From Synergistaceae bacterium (GTDB lineage Bacteria > Synergistota > Synergistia > Synergistales > Aminobacteriaceae), in NCBI GenBank assembly GCA_031273365.1, contig JAISSA010000282.1, positions 1 through 18,984 on the forward strand: a DNA stretch of 18,984 bases, in the 5' to 3' direction. The notes below the pieces were generated by a model. It was given only the letters and a program-made list of their open reading frames with translations. It searched no databases and was not told the origin of the DNA. Below are positions 13,527 to 18,984 of the stretch, piece after piece; position 1 is the first letter of the stretch; each line of letters starts with the position of its first letter. The translations under genes were made by a program, and so were the position numbers.

Positions 13527-13866
13527 TCTTCCCCTCGATCTTTCCCTGCCGATGGCGGCTATCGGCGATTACGAGATGGTGCTGCCGTTTCAGGCCGTTG
13601 GGGTGAAACCGGTGGTCCTGAGCGCCGAAAATCGCGACGGATTCGGACAAATCCTCGAAAAACTGGCGAGGGAAAACTACGGCGTCGTCTTCATACAGGA
13701 GGACCTGTTCGTCGAGTTCATCGCGAAGGTCGAGGAGATCAACGACGCTTACCCGACCAGCGTCCTGCCGCTGCCCGGCATTCGGGGCAGCACGGGGGCG
13801 GGGCTGGCGTCGATCCGCAACAGCGTCGAAAAAGCCGTAGGCATGGACATTTTTGCGGAAAGGTAG
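13516..13866 (+). CDS. ntpG: A/V-type ATPase subunit F (E. hirae NtpG equivalent)
   Basis: Subunit F binds the shaft protein D and takes part in the rotor and its regulation. The 116-residue product shows the alternating strand-helix pattern of the family: LPMAAIGDYEMVLPFQAVGV at the start, ENYGVVFIQEDLF in the middle, and TSVLPLPGIRGSTGAGLASI. The last is the conserved proline-glycine region that precedes the C-terminal helix with IRNSVEKAVGMDIF. Its ATG lies inside the end of ntpC, 11 bases before that stop codon, and has an excellent GTAAGGAGG ten bases ahead, so translation is both coupled and independently primed. Archaeal nomenclature calls this subunit F, the Enterococcus operon calls it NtpG. 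An 80-base spacer follows before ntpA. Confidence 0.9.
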   Translation: MSDNLPLDLSLPMAAIGDYEMVLPFQAVGVKPVVLSAENRDGFGQILEKLARENYGVVFIQEDLFVEFIAKVEEINDAYPTSVLPLPGIRGSTGAGLASIRNSVEKAVGMDIFAER

Positions 13867-13913
13867 AGCAGGCCCCTGAACTTCGGGCTTTCATATTCAC
13901 AATTCAGTCAGAA

Positions 13914-13937
13914 AAGGGCTTACGGGCCCTTGCGGAG
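13914..13937 (+). promoter_or_regulatory. Hairpin directly upstream of the ntpA ribosome binding site
   Basis: AAGGGC (13914-13919) pairs with GCCCTT (13926-13931) around a six-base loop, ending two bases before GGAGG (13933-13937), the ntpA ribosome binding site. This is the only sizeable spacer inside the ATPase operon after ntpK. It could tune ntpA translation or mark an RNA cleavage point. Confidence 0.42.
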
Positions 13938-13946
13938 GCGATAAGC

Positions 13947-15776
13947 GTGCCCAACGAAAAGAACGAAAAGAACGAGAAAAGGATCAAAGGAGTTATCGAA
14001 CGAATATCCGGTCCACTGGTCGTGGCCAGGGGTATGCCGGGCGCAGGCATGTACGACGTGGTCCACGTCGGAGAGATCGGTCTGGTCGGCGAGATCGTCG
14101 AGTTGAAGGGAGATCTCGCCTCCATCCAGGCGTACGAGGAAACCTCGGGGCTCATGCCCGGGGAGCCCGTCGTCTGCCTTGGCGAGCCCCTGTCCGTCGA
14201 GCTCGGCCCCGGCATCATCGAACAGTTCTACGACGGAATTCAGCGGCCGCTGGAGCTTATTGAAAAGGCCGCGAACAGCCACTTCATCTCGCGGGGCATC
14301 AACGTGCCGGCGATCGACCGCACGAAGAAATGGAAGTTCGAGCCCCGCGTCAAAGCGGGCGACGTCGTGGAGACGGGCGACGTTCTGGGCGTCGTGCAGG
14401 AGACCGTGATCGTCGAACACCGCATCATGACGCCTCCGGGCGTCAAAGGAACCGTCAGGGAGGTTCGGGACGGCGAGCGCACGGTCGAGGAAACCGTCGT
14501 CATCATCGACGACAACGGCACGATCAGCGAGGTGAAGATGCTTCAGCGCTGGCCGGTCCGTCGGCCCCGCCCCGTGACGAAGCGCCTTGCGCCGAACGTC
14601 CCCATGTCCACGGGACAGCGCGTCGTCGACGCGTTTTTCCCCATCGCCCTCGGGGGGACGGCCTGTGTGCCCGGGCCTTTCGGATCAGGCAAGACCGTCA
14701 TTCAGCACCAGTTCGCGAAGTGGGCTCAGGCCCAGATCATCGTCTACGTCGGCTGCGGCGAGCGCGGCAACGAGATGACGGACGTGCTTCTGGAGTTTCC
14801 CGAGCTGGAGGACCCGCAGTCCGGACACCCGCTGATGAAGCGGACCACGCTGATCGCCAACACCTCGAACATGCCCGTGGCCGCCCGCGAGGCCTCCATC
14901 TATACGGCCATCACCCTGGCCGAATACTACCGCGACATGGGTTACTCCGTGGCCCTCATGGCCGACTCCACCAGCCGATGGGCGGAGGCGCTGCGCGAGA
15001 TGTCCGGGCGCCTCGAGGAAATGCCCGGTGAGGAGGGATACCCCGCCTACCTCGGAACCCGTCTGGCCTCCTTCTACGAGCGCGCGGGCCGCTGCATCGT
15101 CAAAGGACAGGACGGACGCGAGGGCTCCATCAGCGTCATCGGCGCGGTCTCCCCGCCCGGCGGCGACCTTTCCGAGCCCGTCACCCAGAACACCCTTCGC
15201 GTCACGAAGGTCTTCTGGGGCCTGGACGCGAACCTGGCGTACCAGCGCCATTTCCCCGCCATCAACTGGCTTTCCAGCTACTCGCTTTACACGGAGACGC
15301 TCGACGAGTACTGGAACGATCGCTTCGACAACGAGTGGAGCGGCCTTCGCATCGAGGCCATGAGCCTTCTGGAGGAAGAGGACCAGCTTCGCGAGGTCGT
15401 CCGTCTGGTCGGCATCGACGCCCTGTCGAAGGAGGACCGTATGGTTCTGGAGACGGCGAAGTCGCTTCGCGAGGATTTCCTGCACCAGAACGCCTTTCAC
15501 GAGATCGACACCTACGCCTCGATGGACAAGCAGTTCCGTATGCTCAAAACCATCGTCCGCTTCCATCATCTGGGTATGGACGCGCTGAAAAAGGGCGCGC
15601 CGATGAACGATCTCTTCAACCTCCCGGTGCGCGAGCAGATCGCCAGAATGCGTTATCTGGAGGAAAGCCGGATCGCCGGGATCGACGAGCTGGAGAACGC
15701 GATGAAGGAACAGATCAACGGGCTCGTCCCGGACGGCGCAGCTGCGTTTAAGGGTGGTGAAACAAATGTTGCCTAA
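13947..15776 (+). CDS. ntpA: A/V-type ATPase catalytic subunit A
   Basis: Subunit A carries the catalytic ATP sites of the A3B3 head. The 609-residue product starts after a lysine- and glutamate-rich tail with GVIERISGPLVVARGMPGA, the N-terminal barrel. The non-homologous region specific for A subunits lies at about 110-190 (FISRGINVPAIDRTKKWKFE and following). The P-loop GPFGSGKT is at 243-250, with Lys249 and Thr250. GCGERGNE at 269-276 carries the catalytic Glu272, and MADSTSRWAEALREMSGRL follows. All key residues are intact, so the enzyme should be active. The start is GTG, nine bases after GGAGG. The tail adds about 15 residues to the usual length of about 590. The gene overlaps ntpB by 11 bases. 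Confidence 0.97.
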   Translation: MPNEKNEKNEKRIKGVIERISGPLVVARGMPGAGMYDVVHVGEIGLVGEIVELKGDLASIQAYEETSGLMPGEPVVCLGEPLSVELGPGIIEQFYDGIQRPLELIEKAANSHFISRGINVPAIDRTKKWKFEPRVKAGDVVETGDVLGVVQETVIVEHRIMTPPGVKGTVREVRDGERTVEETVVIIDDNGTISEVKMLQRWPVRRPRPVTKRLAPNVPMSTGQRVVDAFFPIALGGTACVPGPFGSGKTVIQHQFAKWAQAQIIVYVGCGERGNEMTDVLLEFPELEDPQSGHPLMKRTTLIANTSNMPVAAREASIYTAITLAEYYRDMGYSVALMADSTSRWAEALREMSGRLEEMPGEEGYPAYLGTRLASFYERAGRCIVKGQDGREGSISVIGAVSPPGGDLSEPVTQNTLRVTKVFWGLDANLAYQRHFPAINWLSSYSLYTETLDEYWNDRFDNEWSGLRIEAMSLLEEEDQLREVVRLVGIDALSKEDRMVLETAKSLREDFLHQNAFHEIDTYASMDKQFRMLKTIVRFHHLGMDALKKGAPMNDLFNLPVREQIARMRYLEESRIAGIDELENAMKEQINGLVPDGAAAFKGGETNVA

Positions 15777-17181
15777 GGAATACAGAACCATCTCCGGCCT
15801 GTCCGGGCCGCTGATGATGGTTGAAAACACGACGGACGTCCGCTACGACGAGCTGGTCGAAATCGAGCTTTTCAGCGGGGAAAAGCGCCGCGGGCGCGTT
15901 CTCGAGATCGAGTCCACCCGCGCGCTGGTCCAGGTGTTCGAGGGAACGAGCGGCATCGACGTCTCCAACACGAAGGTCCACTTCCTCGGCAGGGTTCTGA
16001 CGCTGCCCGTCGCGCGCAGCATGCTGGGGCGCGCATTCAACGGGCGCGGCGAGCCGATCGACGGAGGCGCGAACCTGATCCCGGACAAAAGGCTCGACAT
16101 CAACGGTATGCCGATGAACCCCTTCTCCCGCGACTTCCCGTCGGAGTTCATCCAGACCGGAATCTCCACCATCGACGGCCTGAACCCGATGGTGCGCGGG
16201 CAGAAGCTGCCGATCTTTTCGGCGAGCGGGCTTCCCCACAACCGCATGGCCGCCCAGATCGCGCGTCAGGCGACGGTCATCGGCGGGGCGGACAAAGTCG
16301 CCGGAGCGAAGCAGGAGGACTTCGCCGTCGTGTTCGCGGCAATGGGCATCACGTTCGAGGAGGCGTCCTTTTTCATGGAGGACTTCCGCAGAACGGGAGC
16401 GCTGCAGCGCACCGCGCTTTACATCAACCTGGCGGACGACCCGGCGATCGAGCGCATCACCACGCCGCGCATCGCGCTGACCGCCGCGGAGTACCTGGCC
16501 TTCGAGTGCGACATGCACGTCGTCGTCATCCTCACCGACCTCACGAACTACTGCGAGGCGCTGCGCGAAATTTCGGCCGCGCGCAAGGAGGTCCCCGGAC
16601 GCCGCGGTTATCCCGGCTACCTCTACACCGACCTCGCGACGATGTACGAACGCGCGGGACGCCTCAAGGGCAAAAGCGGCTCCATTACGCAAATTCCCAT
16701 CCTGACGATGCCGGAGGACGACAAGACCCATCCGATCCCCGACCTCACCGGCTACATCACGGAGGGACAGATCATCCTGAGCCGCGCCCTGCATCGCAGG
16801 GGCATCTACCCGCCCGTGGACGTCCTGCCCTCCCTTTCCCGCCTGAAGGATAAGGGCATCGGCAAAGACAGGACGCGGGAGGACCACGCCGACCTGATGA
16901 ACCAGCTTTTCGCCGCCTACGCGCGCGGCAAGGAGGCAAAGGAGCTGGCGGTCATCCTCGGAGAGGGCGCTCTGACCGAAGAGGACAAGGCTTTTGCGAA
17001 GTTCTCCGACGTCTTCGAGGACAAATACATCCGTCAGGGCGAGTACGAGAACCGAACGATCGAGGAGACGCTGGACCTCGGCTGGAGCCTGCTGACCCTG
17101 ATCCCGACGAAGGAACTGAAGCGTATTCGCGACGCGTACATCGAGAAATATCTGAAGAAGGCAGAAAGCGCCAAAGGCTGA
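15766..17181 (+). CDS. ntpB: A/V-type ATPase non-catalytic subunit B
   Basis: Subunit B alternates with A in the head and completes the nucleotide sites. The 471-residue product opens with MLPKEYRTISGLSGPLMMVE, the N-terminal barrel. Where A has the P-loop, B shows SASGLPHN (152-159) without the GKT signature, as in all B subunits. Other signs are GRAFNGRGEPIDGG, TGISTIDGLNPMVRGQKLPI and GYLYTDLATMYERAGR, plus a C-terminal helical domain ending in KKAESAKG. The ATG at 15766 has GGGTGGTGA just upstream, inside the last codons of ntpA. GTG codons at 15754 and 15757 in the same frame are possible but would leave no room for that site. The size is normal. It lies 13 bases before ntpD. Confidence 0.97.
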   Translation: MLPKEYRTISGLSGPLMMVENTTDVRYDELVEIELFSGEKRRGRVLEIESTRALVQVFEGTSGIDVSNTKVHFLGRVLTLPVARSMLGRAFNGRGEPIDGGANLIPDKRLDINGMPMNPFSRDFPSEFIQTGISTIDGLNPMVRGQKLPIFSASGLPHNRMAAQIARQATVIGGADKVAGAKQEDFAVVFAAMGITFEEASFFMEDFRRTGALQRTALYINLADDPAIERITTPRIALTAAEYLAFECDMHVVVILTDLTNYCEALREISAARKEVPGRRGYPGYLYTDLATMYERAGRLKGKSGSITQIPILTMPEDDKTHPIPDLTGYITEGQIILSRALHRRGIYPPVDVLPSLSRLKDKGIGKDRTREDHADLMNQLFAAYARGKEAKELAVILGEGALTEEDKAFAKFSDVFEDKYIRQGEYENRTIEETLDLGWSLLTLIPTKELKRIRDAYIEKYLKKAESAKG

Positions 17182-17194
17182 GGGGAGGACGAAG

Positions 17195-17821
17195 ATGGCA
17201 CGCATCAACGTCAACCCCAACCGAATGGAGCTTTCGAGGCTGAAAAAACGCCTCACGGTCGCGAAACGGGGACACAAACTCCTGAAGGACAAACAGGACG
17301 CCCTGATCAAGGCCTTTCTGGAGCGTGCGCGCGAGGGAAAAGTACTGCGCGAGCAGGTCGAAGCCGAGTTGAAGGAGTGCTACGGCTCGTTCGTGCTCTC
17401 CCGCGCTCAGACGACGCCCGAGGTGCTGGGGCAGGCTCTGATGATTCCGGGGGCGAAGTGCACCCTCACCGCGCGCTGGAAGAACGTCATGAGCGTCATG
17501 GTGCCCGAGTACGACGTCAAACAGGAGGGCAGCCCCGTGAACTACGGCTTCGTGTCCGTCCCTCTGCTGCTGGACGTGGCCCTCGAGCAGTTCGGGAAGC
17601 TGATCCTGCGCCTCCTGGAGCTCGCGGCTAAGGAAAAGGCCATCCGCCTGATGGCGGGCGAGATCGAGCGGACGCGGCGACGGGTCAACGCCCTGGAGTA
17701 CGTGATGATCCCCAACCTGACGGAGACCATCCGCTACATCAGCATGAAGCTCGACGAGCAGGAACGATCGACCCTCTCCCGCCTCATGAAGATCAAGGAG
17801 ATCGTCCGCAAGGGAGCGTAA
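17195..17821 (+). CDS. ntpD: A/V-type ATPase central-shaft subunit D
   Basis: Subunit D is the long antiparallel coiled coil that rotates inside the A3B3 head. The 208-residue product begins MARINVNPNRMELSRLKKRL, a highly typical D start, and continues with TVAKRGHKLLKDKQDALIKAF. The middle contains the short beta-hairpin segment, and the second long helix at the end has RRVNALEYVMIPNLTETIRY. The length is normal. The ATG follows GGGGAGG. It is the last gene of the operon and is followed 30 bases later by a strong terminator. The final nine codons (from 17795), the stop and the terminator occur again at 18663, beyond the toxin-antitoxin pair. No further subunit gene follows. Confidence 0.95.
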   Translation: MARINVNPNRMELSRLKKRLTVAKRGHKLLKDKQDALIKAFLERAREGKVLREQVEAELKECYGSFVLSRAQTTPEVLGQALMIPGAKCTLTARWKNVMSVMVPEYDVKQEGSPVNYGFVSVPLLLDVALEQFGKLILRLLELAAKEKAIRLMAGEIERTRRRVNALEYVMIPNLTETIRYISMKLDEQERSTLSRLMKIKEIVRKGA

Positions 17822-17933
17822 AACGGACAAAACGCCGACGCCGACAAAAATCCCCCTCTCGAACCCGCAGTGGCGAGAGGGGGTTTTTATTCATGCCAAA
17901 AGGGTTTGATATTAAGTGCGAGGGATTGTCAAA
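17795..17933 (+). repeat. Direct repeat copy 1 (ntpD end plus terminator)
   Basis: This 139-bp block includes the last 27 bases of ntpD with its stop, the terminator, and about 45 bases beyond. It matches 18663-18795 base for base with roughly ten mismatches and small gaps. It forms the left border of the toxin-antitoxin pair. The right end is shared to GCGAGGGATTGTCAAA. Confidence 0.9.
17852..17889 (+). terminator. Intrinsic terminator of the A/V-ATPase operon
   Basis: CCCCCTCTCG (17852-17861) pairs perfectly with CGAGAGGGGG (17874-17883), followed by TTTTTATT. Five A residues precede the stem, so it could also act on the opposite strand. Confidence 0.93.
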
Positions 17934-18001
17934 GATTCATGTATTTCCACAGGCGTCATCAGCACAGCCGCGGGTTGGGGCGATAGAGGCATTCTGCCCT
18001 G

Positions 18002-18031
18002 TAACACGTAATACGTATCAGGTGTTATAAT
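18002..18031 (+). promoter_or_regulatory. Promoter and operator of the toxin-antitoxin pair
   Basis: A 26-bp palindrome at 18002-18027 has TAACAC and GTGTTA as outer arms and ATACGTAT at its centre; 11 of 13 positions pair. Its right end overlaps a perfect -10 box, TATAAT at 18026-18031. No good -35 box is seen. The layout fits autorepression by the antitoxin, as is usual for type II modules. Confidence 0.6.
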
Positions 18032-18106
18032 ATTTTGTAAGTGTTCGAACCCCACATCGCCCGCCCAGGCAAAAGCTGGCGAAATACTTCGTAGAAAGGA
18101 TCGGCC

Positions 18107-18337
18107 ATGCACCGAAAAATGACAATCACGCTGGATGAGGAAGTATACGATGGTATGTACAAGATGGTTGGCAGGCGGCATATGAGTAAATTTATAGAAG
18201 ATTTGGTGAGGCCGTACGTAATAGATGCTTCGCTTGATGACGGCTATCGGGAAATGGCCGCAGACAGGTCCCGGGAAACCGAAGCGGCTGAGTGGTGCAA
18301 TGCGCTTGCCGGGGATATGCCCAATGAAGAGAGGTGA
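18107..18337 (+). CDS. Ribbon-helix-helix antitoxin, MazE-like
   Basis: The 76-residue product starts MHRKMTITLDEEVYDGMYKM, a short beta strand and a helix, then GRRHMSKFIEDLVRPYV as the second helix. This is the pattern of a ribbon-helix-helix DNA-binding domain. The acidic, probably flexible end (EAAEWCNALAGDMPNEER) would wrap the toxin and neutralise it. It precedes and overlaps a MazF-type toxin gene by 14 bases, the classic antitoxin-first order. The ATG follows AAAGGA at good spacing. The promoter carries a palindrome over its -10 box, suiting autoregulation by this protein. The exact family name (MazE, or RHH-type CopG) cannot be decided by eye. Confidence 0.85.
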   Translation: MHRKMTITLDEEVYDGMYKMVGRRHMSKFIEDLVRPYVIDASLDDGYREMAADRSRETEAAEWCNALAGDMPNEER

Positions 18338-18650
18338 AGTGTGGTGGGTGGAGTTCAATCCGTCAGTCGGCAGCGAAATACGCAAGACACGACCGGCTGT
18401 AATCGTGAGTAACGACGCCTCCAACCGCTGCCTGGCGCGGGTCGTTGTTGTGCCTGTTTCCAGCAACACAGACCGTCTATATCCCGGCGAGGCGTTGATA
18501 ATGGTTGGCGGCCGGAACAACAAGGCGATGGCCGATCAGATTATGGCCGCTGACAAGTCGAGATTGAAAAATCAGATCGATACGCTTTCAAAGACCGACA
18601 TGCAAGCCGTCGAGGATGCGATAAAGGTTCATTTGGCATTGCCGAGGTAG
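18324..18650 (+). CDS. mazF: MazF/PemK-type endoribonuclease toxin
   Basis: MazF toxins cut single-stranded RNA at short specific sequences and stop growth unless bound by antitoxin. The 108-residue product begins MKRGEVWWVEFNPSVGSEIR and continues with KTRPAVIVSND. Arg23 in this RP motif and the Ser46-Ser47 pair in VPVSSN stand where catalytic Arg and Thr/Ser lie in known MazF proteins. ADQIMAADKSRL matches the conserved DQI...DKxRL segment. The length is normal for MazF. I chose the ATG at 18324, inside the antitoxin end, since the RGEVW strand must be near the N-terminus. The frame extends further upstream without similarity. The stop lies only 12 bases before the second direct repeat. The cut sequence cannot be predicted. 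Confidence 0.93.
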   Translation: MKRGEVWWVEFNPSVGSEIRKTRPAVIVSNDASNRCLARVVVVPVSSNTDRLYPGEALIMVGGRNNKAMADQIMAADKSRLKNQIDTLSKTDMQAVEDAIKVHLALPR

Positions 18651-18662
18651 ATTTTCCGGGAT

Positions 18663-18795
18663 AAGGAGATCGTCCGCAGGGGAGCGTAAAACGGACAAAA
18701 CACCAGCAAAATCCCCCTCTCGACCCCACAGCGGCGAGAGGGGGATTTTATTTATGCCAAAAGGGTTTGAACATTAAGGGCGAGGGATTGTCAAA
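18663..18795 (+). repeat. Direct repeat copy 2 (remnant ntpD end plus terminator)
   Basis: This 133-bp block repeats 17795-17933. Its first 27 bases would read KEIVRRGA and stop, against KEIVRKGA in ntpD, so they are a duplicated gene end without the rest of the gene. It forms the right border of the toxin-antitoxin pair. Confidence 0.9.
18713..18750 (+). terminator. Second copy of the terminator, after the toxin gene
   Basis: CCCCCTCTCG (18713-18722) pairs with CGAGAGGGGG (18735-18744), then ATTTTATTT. It can end the toxin-antitoxin transcript. The loop and tail differ slightly from the first copy. On the opposite strand AAAA precedes the stem, so it may also serve the convergent TRAP receptor gene. 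Confidence 0.88.
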
Positions 18796-18813
18796 ATTGG
18801 GCAGGCGCGCAGA

Positions 18814-18984
18814 CTACTTTGCGAAAAAGTACTTCTCCGCCCCGGGGTGCAGGGGTATGGGAATACCCTCCACGGCCGCGTCGCGATTCAGTCCGTCGTT
18901 CTTCGACAGGGCGCTGCCGATTTCGCCGCGGCTGTCGAAAAGTATTTTTATTATATCGAACACGACTTCCTCGCTGAGTTTGCC
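18814..18984 (-). CDS. TAXI-family TRAP transporter solute-binding protein (C-terminal end, cut by window edge)
   Basis: Only the last 56 residues and the TAG stop are visible; the frame is open at base 18984. The visible end contains EEVVFDIIKILFD and AVEGIPIPLHPGAEKYFFAK. The IPLHPGAEKYF signature near the C-terminus is characteristic of TAXI-type extracytoplasmic receptors of TRAP transporters. These bind small organic acids or amino acids in the periplasm and pass them to a sodium-driven DctQM-type membrane unit. The gene is convergent with the toxin-antitoxin pair and the ATPase operon. A Na+-driven uptake system next to a predicted Na+ ATPase fits a sodium-based energy economy, but the adjacency may be chance. 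Substrate cannot be told. Confidence 0.88.
   Translation of the reverse strand, partial: GKLSEEVVFDIIKILFDSRGEIGSALSKNDGLNRDAAVEGIPIPLHPGAEKYFFAK

Noticed and set aside
15748..17310. Long minus-strand open frame (520 codons) opposite ntpB
   Set aside because: It is antisense to an unmistakable ATPase B subunit; composition and lack of motifs mark it as a shadow.
18225..18323. Upstream extension of the mazF frame
   Set aside because: It lies inside the antitoxin gene in another frame and has no similarity to MazF; the ATG at 18324 gives the normal N-terminus.

Overview
The window is a GC-rich bacterial chromosome segment. A PilMNOPQ-type pilus system, an A/V-type ATPase operon with a sodium-type proteolipid, and the end of a TAXI-type TRAP receptor gene suggest an anaerobic, sodium-using Gram-negative bacterium. 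A member of Synergistota is my best guess; this is inference from gene content, and no rRNA or other marker is present to prove it.

The left third (1-8053) lies on the minus strand. Read in transcription order it holds a DinG/XPD-type iron-sulfur helicase (8053-6098), three pseudopilin-like genes (5917-3992), a 536-bp gene-free stretch, and pilM-pilN-pilO-pilP-pilQ (3455-1, with pilQ cut off by the window edge). These genes would build the inner-membrane alignment complex, the outer-membrane secretin and the minor-pilin tip of a type IV pilus or type II-like secretion machine. Assembly ATPases, the prepilin peptidase and the major pilin are not in the window.

A divergent intergenic region (8054-8551) separates this half from plus-strand genes. 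It contains a good sigma-70-like promoter, several strong inverted repeats, and then rpsT (ribosomal protein S20) with a structured leader. A hairpin follows rpsT. Next comes a compact nine-gene operon for an A/V-type ATPase in the order G/H-like stalk, I, K, E, C, F, A, B, D (9069-17821), the same order as the Enterococcus hirae ntp operon (F-I-K-E-C-G-A-B-D). The K proteolipid keeps all side chains that bind Na+ in E. hirae NtpK, so the enzyme is predicted to move Na+. Hairpins lie just before ntpK and just before the ntpA ribosome binding site, both points where subunit stoichiometry changes. The operon ends in a strong terminator.

The right end holds a small ribbon-helix-helix/MazF-type toxin-antitoxin pair with a palindromic operator over its -10 box. 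It is bracketed by two direct repeats of about 135 bp. Each repeat carries the last 27 bases of ntpD, its stop codon and the operon terminator, so the pair looks like a cassette inserted at, or duplicated with, the 3' end of ntpD. The window closes with the 3' end of a convergent TAXI-family TRAP transporter receptor gene.

No rRNA, tRNA, CRISPR array, transposase or integrase gene was seen.
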